This document shows, piece by piece, positions 1 through 7,229 of a DNA stretch of 11,269 nucleotides. The stretch comes from JAUPVO01 sp964420875 (GTDB taxonomy: Bacteria > Patescibacteriota > Minisyncoccia > Phycocordibacterales > UBA5272). Location of the stretch: the NCBI GenBank assembly GCA_964420875.1, contig CAYQUK010000012.1:1-11269 (forward strand). Reading direction: 5' to 3'. The notes under the pieces are model-generated. The model saw nothing but the letters and a program-made list of their open reading frames with translations, had not been told where the DNA came from and did not search any database. Each line of letters opens with the position of its first letter. The first letter of the stretch is position 1. The position numbers were made by a program, and so were the translations under genes.

Positions 1-572
1 AGCAGGAGGCAGAATTTAAAGAGAGAGGTAGAGGTATGATAGAAAGGGTGATACGTAATCCAAACTTTTTAGAGAAGAAAACTATTAAATTTCCACCAGT
101 GGTAGCCGGAGAAAAAGTAGATATGTTGCCACATTATTATCTTAACGATACAGATAATATTATTCTTTGTGGGAAGGTGGACTGGATAGAATATTTACCT
201 GAGAGTGATAGTCTGCGAGTGATAGACTTTAAAACTGGGAAGAATGATGAGAAAGAGGGGTCGCTACAGCTGCCAATATATCAACTGCTGCTCAATAACT
301 TACAAAAAAGAAAAGTAGCTGGCGCGCAGTACTGGTATGTAGATAGAGATGATGCACCAGTGGATGCCGCACTAGGTACACTCGAGGATGCGTATGACAA
401 AGTGTATGTAGTTGCAAAGCAAATGCTGGAGGCGAGGACAAAAAATATTTTCCAGTGTAAAAATGGGGAAGAGGGGTGCGTACACTGCAGGCCATATGAG
501 GCAGTAATAAATGGCGAGGCAAAATATGTGGGGAAGGGAGAATACAAGCAGGACTTGTACATCCTAAACTAA
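1..572 (+). CDS. C-terminal PD-(D/E)XK nuclease domain of a RecB/UvrD-type protein (5' partial)
   Basis: The reading frame is open from base 3 to the stop at 570-572, so the ATG at 36 is probably internal and the protein begins outside the window. Numbering from that Met, the fragment shows the RecB-family nuclease pattern: G46-x-x-D49, then the strand with D64-F-K66 (the D-x-K core followed by T-G-K), then Q78-x-x-x-Y82. These are the metal-binding and catalytic residues of this fold. Near the end C141, C148 and C151 (C-x6-C-x2-C) resemble the C-terminal cysteines that hold an iron-sulfur cluster in Cas4, AddB and related nucleases; the fourth could be C45 or lie upstream. The likely role is DNA end processing in recombination repair, probably fused to a UvrD-like helicase, but the helicase part is not visible. 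A stand-alone Cas4/RecB-like nuclease is the alternative. The gene ends inside the convergent helicase gene. Confidence 0.8.
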   Translation, partial: QEAEFKERGRGMIERVIRNPNFLEKKTIKFPPVVAGEKVDMLPHYYLNDTDNIILCGKVDWIEYLPESDSLRVIDFKTGKNDEKEGSLQLPIYQLLLNNLQKRKVAGAQYWYVDRDDAPVDAALGTLEDAYDKVYVVAKQMLEARTKNIFQCKNGEEGCVHCRPYEAVINGEAKYVGKGEYKQDLYILN

Positions 573-2237
573 TCTAGCTAAACGTATCTCTTCGTAGTTA
601 GTGTCGACTCCAAGTTTCTGTAAGTCATGCATAGTGGGGGTCAATTTGTTTTCATTTGCTTTTAAGGATTTTTTTATTTTTGAGATCTTTGTTTTATTTA
701 GACCCTTTGGTATGGATGAGGATACATCTAAATCAGGGTGTAACTTTTTCATACTCTCCAGATGTGTGATGATGGTGCCGAGTGTGAGGCTGCGCAGGGT
801 GGCTATCTCATCCAATGATTTGCCTTGGACTATCATGTTATATGTTATCTCGGCTGTCGGAGTCTTATCTTTTTCCTCAAGTTGTTTTACCTCTTCTATG
901 GCCATCTCTTTTACATTCCCACCAGCACGCTCGATAAAAGTATTCTGCTTCTGAGTCAGGTCCGCCTTGTCATACTTGGTCAATGCCTCGACTGCACGGT
1001 CGGACTTTTTACGCAGCTCCTCATCATAAACGATAATATCTGGATGCATGGCTAGGGCGTTGCCGCTCATACCAAGCAGGCGCAGTCCAGATATACTGCG
1101 CACACGCGACAGGGCAACGTATCCCATGCCAAAGCCAAAGGATTTAGATAGGTCCATCTCGGCGCGATCTAGAGTCATGCCCTGACTCTTGTGTACTGTT
1201 ATGGCCCAAGAGTAACGTAGTGGCAACTGTCTTAACTCTGCCAATATTTTCCCATCATCCTCGATATGCCATGAGTCTGACACCACAATAATATCATCTC
1301 CAGAGAGAGTGCGAACAATAGGAGAATCATCGACATAAAAGTCCACCACTTTACCCAATGTGCCATTATAATATTTCTTATTCTGGTCATTTTTGATAAA
1401 CATCACCTGGGTACCAATCTTGAGTCGCAATGTCTCATGTGCCAGACAGTTCATCTTGATGGCGTCTGTGAGTTGCTTTTTACCTCTCGTTTCCATCTCG
1501 TAAACTTTTTCTTTTCCTTTTAACTTTTTATATTGCTCGCTATTGATACGATCTACATCCTCATTATGGGTGTAGAGTTTGGTATGTGGATAATCATAAA
1601 AATCAGATGGGGGATTGTCGAGTAGGTCTTGGAATGTGTCATACACCCCGTCTTCTATCTCATTGCGACGGATGGAGTTGAGGACTGATCCTAGTGCATC
1701 GTCCTGCTGACGATAATTGCGAGTCAAATAGCATATCACAGGGTTCATCTTTTTCCAGACGGCAGAATAAAAAACAAAATCCTTGGCCTGACCATTTTTA
1801 GATATTGGAGGTAGCTGAAAAAAGTCTCCACACATGATGACTTGCATGCCGCCGAATGGCTGACTGTTGCCACGCATCATACGAGCTATGCGATCCACCA
1901 TGTCGAGTCTGTATGCATGCAACATCGAGACCTCATCGATAACTAGTACCTGTGTACGTGTGTATCTATCATAGAGATTTTTCTTTTGCGACAATGCATC
2001 GAGATCCATGTCAGTCAGAGCCTCTTTGATACCTGTGCCAGACCAGCTGTGTAGGGTAGAGCCCCCAATATGAGTAGCAGCTATACCTGTGGATGCTGTG
2101 ACTGCGATGTTGATGCGATGTCTCTTGCACCATGATATATACTCGTTCAGTACAAAAGTTTTCCCAGTACCAGCGCCACCAGTTAGAAAAATAGAATGGC
2201 CAAGCTTCATAATTGTTAACGCGGTGTCTTGGGTCAT
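564..2237 (-). CDS. PIF1-like superfamily 1B DNA helicase with C-terminal helix-turn-helix
   Basis: A 557-residue ATP-dependent 5'-3' DNA helicase of the PIF1/RecD2-like group, acting on replication and repair intermediates. Visible motifs in order: Walker A GGAGTGKT (20-27), motif Ia TASTGIAA (47-54), Walker B VIDEVSM (99-105; D101, E102), GDFFQLPP (137-144), YRQ (175-177), the late TVHKSQGMTLD motif (347-357) and YVALSRVRS (373-381). This is a complete motor. Residues about 458-500 (TAEITYNMIVQGKSLDEIA and what follows) look like the HTH_40-type helix-turn-helix seen at the C-terminus of some PIF1 and RecQ helicases; the tail beyond 510 is lysine-rich. The start is supported by the Q-motif-like MTQDTALTIMKLG just before Walker A. 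No Shine-Dalgarno site is seen; a TATACT box lies 12 bases upstream. Its 3' end overlaps the convergent nuclease gene by 9 bases, leaving no room for a terminator. Confidence 0.93.
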   Translation of the reverse strand: MTQDTALTIMKLGHSIFLTGGAGTGKTFVLNEYISWCKRHRINIAVTASTGIAATHIGGSTLHSWSGTGIKEALTDMDLDALSQKKNLYDRYTRTQVLVIDEVSMLHAYRLDMVDRIARMMRGNSQPFGGMQVIMCGDFFQLPPISKNGQAKDFVFYSAVWKKMNPVICYLTRNYRQQDDALGSVLNSIRRNEIEDGVYDTFQDLLDNPPSDFYDYPHTKLYTHNEDVDRINSEQYKKLKGKEKVYEMETRGKKQLTDAIKMNCLAHETLRLKIGTQVMFIKNDQNKKYYNGTLGKVVDFYVDDSPIVRTLSGDDIIVVSDSWHIEDDGKILAELRQLPLRYSWAITVHKSQGMTLDRAEMDLSKSFGFGMGYVALSRVRSISGLRLLGMSGNALAMHPDIIVYDEELRKKSDRAVEALTKYDKADLTQKQNTFIERAGGNVKEMAIEEVKQLEEKDKTPTAEITYNMIVQGKSLDEIATLRSLTLGTIITHLESMKKLHPDLDVSSSIPKGLNKTKISKIKKSLKANENKLTPTMHDLQKLGVDTNYEEIRLARLV

Positions 2238-2334
2238 AGATGTCCAGCCAGTATATAAGAGATGAGGAAGTAAGGGGACTAGACAAAAGCTATTTTCTAA
2301 GGTCTAACTGGGGATAACTTTATATATGGTTAAT

Positions 2335-2358
2335 GTCGCACAATATATCTTTTGCGAC
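2335..2358. repeat. Inverted repeat GTCGCA-N12-TGCGAC
   Basis: Perfect 6-bp arms (2335-2340 and 2353-2358) around an AT-rich 12-base loop, in the intergenic space between the PIF1-like gene and the small membrane protein genes. No T-run follows on either strand, so it does not look like a classical terminator. It could be an operator for the leftward helicase gene or part of an mRNA 3' end. The function is unknown. Confidence 0.4.
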
Positions 2359-2384
2359 TATGGATACTATAAAACAAAAGGCTT

Positions 2385-2495
2385 TTACCAATGCAATATC
2401 TTGTGCCAGAAATAAATACCTACCACTACCCCAATTAATAAAATACCAAACTGTATTAAAATAAAACTATCTAGTTCGAATACTCTTTCCTTCAT
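2385..2495 (-). CDS. Tiny single-span membrane protein, 36 residues (A)
   Basis: A 36-codon frame with ATG at 2495 and TAA at 2387-2385. It starts MKERVFELDS, runs through one hydrophobic segment (about residues 11-30), and ends in WHKILHW. The segment contains a G-x-x-x-G motif (G22, G26), a common helix-packing motif in membranes. The neighbouring tiny frame just upstream has the same plan: G-x-x-x-G, then three residues, then W-(H/D)-K-(I/F)-L-H. That shared pattern is the main reason to believe both are real. The gap between them is 9 bases. There is no Shine-Dalgarno site; TAAAAT lies 6 bases before the ATG, but the region is so AT-rich that this carries little weight. The function is unknown. 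Confidence 0.55.
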   Translation of the reverse strand: MKERVFELDSFILIQFGILLIGVVVGIYFWHKILHW

Positions 2496-2504
2496 ATTAT
2501 TATT

Positions 2505-2621
2505 TTATAATTTAAAACCGCCATGTAAAAATTTGTCCCATATGACTACCCCGATTATATACCCCACAAAAAACACCACTATGGATACTGTCACGAGTTG
2601 AGCTGTTGTCATGGTTATCAT
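2505..2621 (-). CDS. Tiny single-span membrane protein, 38 (or 35) residues (B)
   Basis: The frame opens at ATG 2621 (start MITMTTAQLV) or at the in-frame ATG 2612, and ends with TAA at 2507-2505. I chose 2621 because a TATACT box (2628-2633) lies exactly 6 bases before it, as at the GH18 and mraY starts. One hydrophobic segment follows, containing G-Y-I-I-G, then V-V-I-W-D-K-F-L-H and a short tail G-G-F-K-L. The spacing from G-x-x-x-G to W-x-K-x-L-H matches the downstream tiny frame exactly, so the two look like paralogues. It begins 12 bases after the stop of the M23 endopeptidase gene and could be co-transcribed with the cell-wall block. A small membrane-embedded partner of the division or wall machinery is possible but unproven. 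Confidence 0.55.
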   Translation of the reverse strand: MITMTTAQLVTVSIVVFFVGYIIGVVIWDKFLHGGFKL

Positions 2622-2627
2622 ATCTTC

Positions 2628-2633
2628 AGTATA
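2628..2633 (-). promoter_or_regulatory. Candidate -10 box (TATACT) for tiny membrane protein B
   Basis: TATACT on the minus strand ends 6 bases before the ATG at 2621, the spacing seen at two stronger sites in this window. It has no TG extension and no clear -35, so it is a weak call in AT-rich sequence. Confidence 0.3.
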
Positions 2634-3923
2634 TTATAAATACGTCAAAGGGTTAAGGTATCCATTGCGTGGTGCCACCGGAATGTATAAGTCAGTACCA
2701 CAAACCTTGCTTTTGTACTCACCAGCACCAGAGACACGCACAGCGTCAGATGCGTATACTGTAAAGTGTAAATGTGGACCAGTACTGTAGCCAGTATTGC
2801 CACTCGAGGCTATTTTTGCGCCAGAGGCAACGGTTTGACCCTGAGACACATCTATCGATGACAAGTGAGCATACAATGTACTGAGGCCGTTGTTGTGACG
2901 GATGAGTATCCATTTACCATATGACACTCCGGCACATGCCAAGTCGCTGTTACCAGTGCCAACGACTTTACCATCAGCAGCACTGTATATGGCTGTACCA
3001 ACAGGCATACCAAAGTCTATTCCATTGTGACCTGATCCATTGTAAACCTGAGGGTTTTGAGTTGAGAATGCTGTTGTTCCAAATGTCTGAGTGACTACGA
3101 CTTTTTTAACTGGATATTGTAGTACTCCAGAACCTGATTTTGGTAATTTTGAAACATCAACTATAGCTTTTAACTTTGACTCAAAATCTAGGACCTCTTT
3201 TTCTAGAGAAAGCTTTTTCTGTTTTCTGTCCTCGAGCATTTTCTGATAATTCGCCTCTTTTTGTTTTGTGCTTTTTAAGAGATCGTCTTTTTCTTTTTGA
3301 GTTAACAAGACACTACTTTTTTTATCCTTGAGCTCGTCCTTGAGTTCATTTAGGTCTTTGTATTGATTTTCATACAAACTTTTGTTTTTAGTTAAGTCTT
3401 CATTTAAAACCTTCAACTCACTACTGGTCTTTTTTAAGTCATTTTGAAAGTCTTGATTAGAATGCATCTTGTCATATAGTGAGCTAATATTTTCTGCCGC
3501 TGTGTATGATAATAACTCATTATTTAAATCAAACAATTTTATTTTGTTGCGAAGAGACTCGGCTACACCACTTGTTAGAGTTTTTATTTTTAAATTTGTG
3601 TCTTCTATTTTTTTGCTGGTACTGGTGATACTGTCTTGAGTTTGAGACATCTTGTAGCCAGTCAGTGATATTTGTTTCTCTAGGTTAGACTTTCTATCTT
3701 CAAGGACCTTGAGGGCGTCTTTTAAGGTTTTCGCTTCTTTTTGAGTGCTAGAAATATCACTAGCGTATTTTGCTATTTCTTGTTCTAATTTTTTGATCTC
3801 ATCATTTGTCTTTGATATGGAGTCACGCAATGTAGACTCGTTGGTCTGTGCAAAAGTATGAACAACAAACAAAGAGATAAAGAGTAAAAATATTGAGATA
3901 GTCTTTGTTGTTTTTTGATCCAT
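2634..3923 (-). CDS. Secreted coiled-coil murein endopeptidase, M23 family (EnvC/NlpD-like)
   Basis: A 429-residue exported protein that should cut peptide cross-links of peptidoglycan, probably at septation. An N-terminal signal sequence (hydrophobic 8-25) is followed by a long Lys/Glu-rich coiled coil (about 30-250) and a LytM/M23 domain (about 265-429). The zinc site is complete: H299 and D303 in GHNGIDFG, and H386 in HLH (384-386), with catalytic H353 in YAHLS. EnvC and NlpD, the amidase activators of similar layout, have lost these residues; here they are intact, so this should be an active enzyme. C330 and C408 are the only cysteines and could form a disulfide. The start lies 6 bases after the murG stop with no Shine-Dalgarno site. 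Its place after mraY-ftsW-murG points to wall remodelling during division. Confidence 0.92.
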   Translation of the reverse strand: MDQKTTKTISIFLLFISLFVVHTFAQTNESTLRDSISKTNDEIKKLEQEIAKYASDISSTQKEAKTLKDALKVLEDRKSNLEKQISLTGYKMSQTQDSITSTSKKIEDTNLKIKTLTSGVAESLRNKIKLFDLNNELLSYTAAENISSLYDKMHSNQDFQNDLKKTSSELKVLNEDLTKNKSLYENQYKDLNELKDELKDKKSSVLLTQKEKDDLLKSTKQKEANYQKMLEDRKQKKLSLEKEVLDFESKLKAIVDVSKLPKSGSGVLQYPVKKVVVTQTFGTTAFSTQNPQVYNGSGHNGIDFGMPVGTAIYSAADGKVVGTGNSDLACAGVSYGKWILIRHNNGLSTLYAHLSSIDVSQGQTVASGAKIASSGNTGYSTGPHLHFTVYASDAVRVSGAGEYKSKVCGTDLYIPVAPRNGYLNPLTYL

Positions 3924-3929
3924 TTAATT

Positions 3930-5021
3930 TTAATGATGAGATAGAGATATTTTGATTATCTCATCGGCTATTATTTTTGCGGCATTGTATTTATTAACCT
4001 CTTTGGCCGCATTTGCCATTTTTTCATATTCTGATCTGTCGCCAAGCAAATTATCTATTGTCGAAAGTAATATATTTGGAGATAGATTTTCCTCTGTTAA
4101 CATTTTCGCCCAGCCGATCACCTCCTGCGCGCGAGCGTTTTCTTTTTGATGATCGCGATAGCTTTCTGGGAGCGGTATAACAATACTCGGTATCTGCCAC
4201 TCTGCTAATTCAAACAAAGTAGACCCACCTCTTGTGACAGCAAAATCTACCTTTGGATATATATCGCTAAAATTAAAGCTTCCAGCAAGAGTATAGTCCT
4301 TATTATTTTTACCCAGCAACACATCTGATTCTATTTTTAATGTCCCATAATTAGCTTCTCCGCATTGATGTATAACATTATATTTTTCTGTCAGCTGAGG
4401 AAGTATTGCAAATATTGCATTGTTAATACGCACACTACCTTGTGACCCACCTGTTATCAATATTGTAGGTTTTTCTGTCGGGTAGTGTTTTTGGTAACCC
4501 TCTGGCGCCAGACATTTTTCTATTATTGGTTGACCTGTATTTGCTATGTTGCCATTTTTAAAATATGCAGCAGCACCTTTGTATGATACAGCCACACGTT
4601 CTGCCAATTTAGATAAAAATGTTGTTACACGTCCTGGTACAGAGTCACTTTCGTGAACTATGATAGGTATTTGTAATATATAGGCAGCGAGAGCTGTAGT
4701 TGCTCCATCGAGACCACCTTTTACAAATACCACGTCGGGATATATTCTAAATAATTTGTATATAGCAACAAAAAACCCAAACACTGTTTTTAAAAATCCT
4801 CCTATGGTTTTGAATTGTGAATTCATCTCGGCAGATGGCACACGTTCAAACACTAGACCTCTTTCCCATAGCATGTTTGGGTTCTTTGGGCTGTTGCCAA
4901 AATAATATATTTTTGGCTGCAAAAGCTTTTGTTCATACGCGCTTCTAACTATAGATTCTGATACCGCCATGAGCGGTACAAAATGTCCTCCGCTTGCTCC
5001 ACCTGTAATTACTATTTTCAT
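3930..5021 (-). CDS. murG: MurG: UDP-GlcNAc transferase to lipid I
   Basis: Transfers GlcNAc from UDP-GlcNAc to undecaprenyl-PP-MurNAc-peptide (lipid I) to give lipid II on the inner face of the membrane. 363 residues, normal for the family. It has the GT28 two-lobe layout: the N-terminal glycine loop GGASGGH (7-13), HESDSVPGR (123-131; the family usually has HEQN-x-x-PG), the second glycine-rich loop ITGGSQGS (189-196), RGGSTLFELAE (264-274) for UDP-GlcNAc, and DHQKENA (290-296). The N-terminal loop has one extra residue compared with the common GGTGGH. The ATG overlaps the ftsW stop as ATGA, so translation of the two is probably coupled. Confidence 0.96.
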   Translation of the reverse strand: MKIVITGGASGGHFVPLMAVSESIVRSAYEQKLLQPKIYYFGNSPKNPNMLWERGLVFERVPSAEMNSQFKTIGGFLKTVFGFFVAIYKLFRIYPDVVFVKGGLDGATTALAAYILQIPIIVHESDSVPGRVTTFLSKLAERVAVSYKGAAAYFKNGNIANTGQPIIEKCLAPEGYQKHYPTEKPTILITGGSQGSVRINNAIFAILPQLTEKYNVIHQCGEANYGTLKIESDVLLGKNNKDYTLAGSFNFSDIYPKVDFAVTRGGSTLFELAEWQIPSIVIPLPESYRDHQKENARAQEVIGWAKMLTEENLSPNILLSTIDNLLGDRSEYEKMANAAKEVNKYNAAKIIADEIIKISLSHH

Positions 5022-6136
5022 ATTCTTTTCTTTGTTAATTGTAATAATAACCCAAGTTGAAACATATTTACAATAAGAGCTGTACCACCCTGAGAAAAGA
5101 ATGGCAATATATCACCGGAAAGTGGTATGAGACCTATCATGGAGGCTATATTTAATATGGTCTGCGTGAAAAAAAGTGCAGCGAGACCGATTATTAGACT
5201 TTTTGCAAATTGATTTTTTTGTTTGTCGCTTTGCAATACAGAATAGACTATTATAAATCCAAACAAGAAAATGGTTAATGTAGACCCGAGCAACCCCCAC
5301 TCCTCTGCTGTAACAGCAAATATCGAGTCACCAACTGGTTCTGGCAAATAGCTGAACTTTTGTATGCTTTGCCCTATTCCCCTACCAGCCAGCCCCCCAG
5401 AGGCCACACCAATTAGAGCCTGTTTTGTCTGATATGATGACCCAAGAGTGTCATTGGTTTTATTACTGAATACATCCAAACGGCTCATTATATATGGATT
5501 CATATATGCATACGCTGCGATGGCTACAGTCCCCACAACACCGAGCAAGGCAATGTGTTTTATTTTTGCCCCACCTATAAAATAAACAGAAAAACACGCA
5601 GCCGCTAGTATAACCAGCGTCCCCAGGTCTTTTTGTAAAAACATTGCAACAGCAGACAGACCTATAATACCTCCAAATATTCCTATTGATATAAATATAT
5701 TATTTAATTTGTTTTGGAATTTGTATATGAACCAGCTAGTCATTATCACAGATGAAAATTTTAATATTTCTCCTGGTTGCAGTGAAAATCCAAATATATT
5801 TATCCACCTTGTTCCCCCACCATGACTAAATCCTAAACCAGGTATAAACACCATAAAACAAAGAATGATGCTTGCCGCAAATATAGCTATAGAGTATTTG
5901 TAATATATTTTGTAAGGTATATAAAGTGCGATCAGCAGTGCCACAGCCCCAATACAATAACTGATGATCTGAGTCTCTATCATATTAAAAAACTTTATCT
6001 CATTACGACTGAGTATCCCAAGAGATGCAGATAAAAAATTAATAAATCCAAAAATTATCAAAATTAAGCTAGCAATAAAAAGCGGTTTTGATATATTTGC
6101 TGTATCTAAATGCTTTTTAATCTGACTCTTTATCAT
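5018..6136 (-). CDS. ftsW: FtsW/RodA/SpoVE-family peptidoglycan polymerase
   Basis: A 372-residue polytopic membrane protein (about ten spans) of the SEDS family, which polymerises lipid II into glycan strands together with a class B PBP. Family motifs: GGGTRWI (106-112), LQPGEILK (119-126), QKDLGT (168-173; usually xPDLGT), YLPEPVGDSIFAV (263-275) containing D270, the conserved Asp proposed as catalytic base, EEWG (278-281), and SQGGTAL (348-354) where most relatives have SYGGSS. ftsW is preferred over rodA because it lies between mraY and murG, as in division clusters. It starts 3 bases after the mraY stop with no Shine-Dalgarno site and ends overlapping murG. No class B PBP gene is in the window. 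Confidence 0.93.
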   Translation of the reverse strand: MIKSQIKKHLDTANISKPLFIASLILIIFGFINFLSASLGILSRNEIKFFNMIETQIISYCIGAVALLIALYIPYKIYYKYSIAIFAASIILCFMVFIPGLGFSHGGGTRWINIFGFSLQPGEILKFSSVIMTSWFIYKFQNKLNNIFISIGIFGGIIGLSAVAMFLQKDLGTLVILAAACFSVYFIGGAKIKHIALLGVVGTVAIAAYAYMNPYIMSRLDVFSNKTNDTLGSSYQTKQALIGVASGGLAGRGIGQSIQKFSYLPEPVGDSIFAVTAEEWGLLGSTLTIFLFGFIIVYSVLQSDKQKNQFAKSLIIGLAALFFTQTILNIASMIGLIPLSGDILPFFSQGGTALIVNMFQLGLLLQLTKKRI

Positions 6137-6139
6137 GTA

Positions 6140-7210
6140 TTAAAAGAGAGAAAGTATTATACCCGCCATAGAGCACATAAAGGCTATTATCCAATACCTC
6201 ATTGTGACTTTATAATTTGGCCAACCTTTTGCTTCAAAGTGATGATGTATCGGCGCTATTAAAAATAGTTTTCTTTTGAAAAACTTTTTATAAAAAAGCT
6301 GTATCAAAACCGACATTACGGTTGCCATAAGTAAAAATCCAACAACAGGCAGAACAGCAACTCCATCAACAAGAAAAACAACAACAGATAAGCATAGAGA
6401 CAAAGCTATCATGCCAGTCTCGGACATATAAAATCTAGCCGGAGGAATATTGAACCACAAGAAAGCTAATATTGCAGACACAATAACAAAACAGAGTTTT
6501 GCCAGGTCATATTGGCCATGAGTCATAGCTATTATGCCGTACGATGAGAATATGGCTGTCATAACGCCACCAGAGAGACCATCTACTCCATCTATTATGC
6601 CTCCGCTAAATATAGCTAGCATGGTAATAATAACCAATGCTGCGTACCAATAAGGTCCAATTATAAGTTCTCCATAAAAAGGTATAGTCACAGCATCGAA
6701 ACCTAATTTAAATACAAACCAATATGCCACAAATGCCCCTATCAGACCAACACACAACAATCTAATTCTTAGTGATAAGCCTCCACCTACATATGTTCCA
6801 CCTTTTGAAAAATAGTCCACAACAAGCAGATCATCTATAGCTCCTAATATTCCACCAAACAGCAACGCTGCGAGAGGTAGCCATGTTTGGTTGCGAGAGA
6901 TCAGATCTAGCCTGTCGAGCAGATTCCCATCTTGGCCAAATACATTGGATATAAAATAAAATATAGCCGCAGATAACAGTGCTCCCACCCATATAACCAA
7001 ACCACCAAGACGAGGCACCGGGGTCCCTTCGTCATTGTGTATCTTTGCTGTTAATGTTGCCTCTTTGCCATCTATTGTTTTAAAAACATTTTTCTTTTTC
7101 CAAAGTTTTTTCTCATAAAGAAAATTTGTAATTATCGGAGTGATTGCTATACCGATTACAAATGTTGTTATGCTAGGTATCAGTATGCTGAGTAATGTGT
7201 CAGGGTTCAT
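6140..7210 (-). CDS. mraY: MraY: phospho-MurNAc-pentapeptide transferase
   Basis: An integral membrane enzyme that moves phospho-MurNAc-pentapeptide from UDP to undecaprenyl phosphate, making lipid I. 356 residues with about ten hydrophobic spans. Conserved features: GTPVPRLGG (62-70), the Asp pair D126-D127 in GAIDDLLV, IDGVDGLSGG (206-215), NIPPARFYMSETGM (254-267), and the MraY signature APIHHHFE (319-326) with three His. It differs from typical MraY at the fourth motif: the usual F-M-G-D-x-G-S reads Y-M-S-E264-T-G-M, replacing a Mg2+-binding Asp with Glu. The HHH signature separates it from WecA/TagO relatives. The gene follows the carboxypeptidase gene by 19 bases and has its own extended -10 box directly before the ATG. 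Confidence 0.94.
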   Translation of the reverse strand: MNPDTLLSILIPSITTFVIGIAITPIITNFLYEKKLWKKKNVFKTIDGKEATLTAKIHNDEGTPVPRLGGLVIWVGALLSAAIFYFISNVFGQDGNLLDRLDLISRNQTWLPLAALLFGGILGAIDDLLVVDYFSKGGTYVGGGLSLRIRLLCVGLIGAFVAYWFVFKLGFDAVTIPFYGELIIGPYWYAALVIITMLAIFSGGIIDGVDGLSGGVMTAIFSSYGIIAMTHGQYDLAKLCFVIVSAILAFLWFNIPPARFYMSETGMIALSLCLSVVVFLVDGVAVLPVVGFLLMATVMSVLIQLFYKKFFKRKLFLIAPIHHHFEAKGWPNYKVTMRYWIIAFMCSMAGIILSLF

Positions 7211-7216
7211 CCCCTT

Positions 7217-7225
7217 ATTATATCA
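7217..7225 (-). promoter_or_regulatory. Extended -10 promoter (TGATATAAT) of mraY, leaderless arrangement
   Basis: On the minus strand TGATATAAT is a perfect extended -10 (TG-N-TATAAT). It is followed by six bases (AAGGGG) and the mraY ATG, which places transcription start at or next to the start codon. No good -35 is seen, as is usual with extended -10 promoters. The overlapping AAGGTGAT resembles a Shine-Dalgarno site but ends 11 bases from the ATG, further than normal; AAGGGG touches the ATG and is too close. The site would split the block into two transcripts. Confidence 0.6.
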
Positions 7226-7229
7226 CCTT

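Noticed and set aside
825..1055. Open frames on the plus strand inside the helicase gene
   Set aside because: They are antisense shadows of a gene with a full set of helicase motifs.
2011..2286. A 91-codon minus-strand frame overlapping the helicase start
   Set aside because: It lies in another frame of the Walker A region, and the helicase start and motifs account for this DNA.
2374..2387. AAAAGGCTTTT as a terminator hairpin at the end of the leftward block
   Set aside because: The palindrome would leave a one-base loop, which cannot fold as a hairpin, and it overlaps the stop codon of the tiny protein gene.
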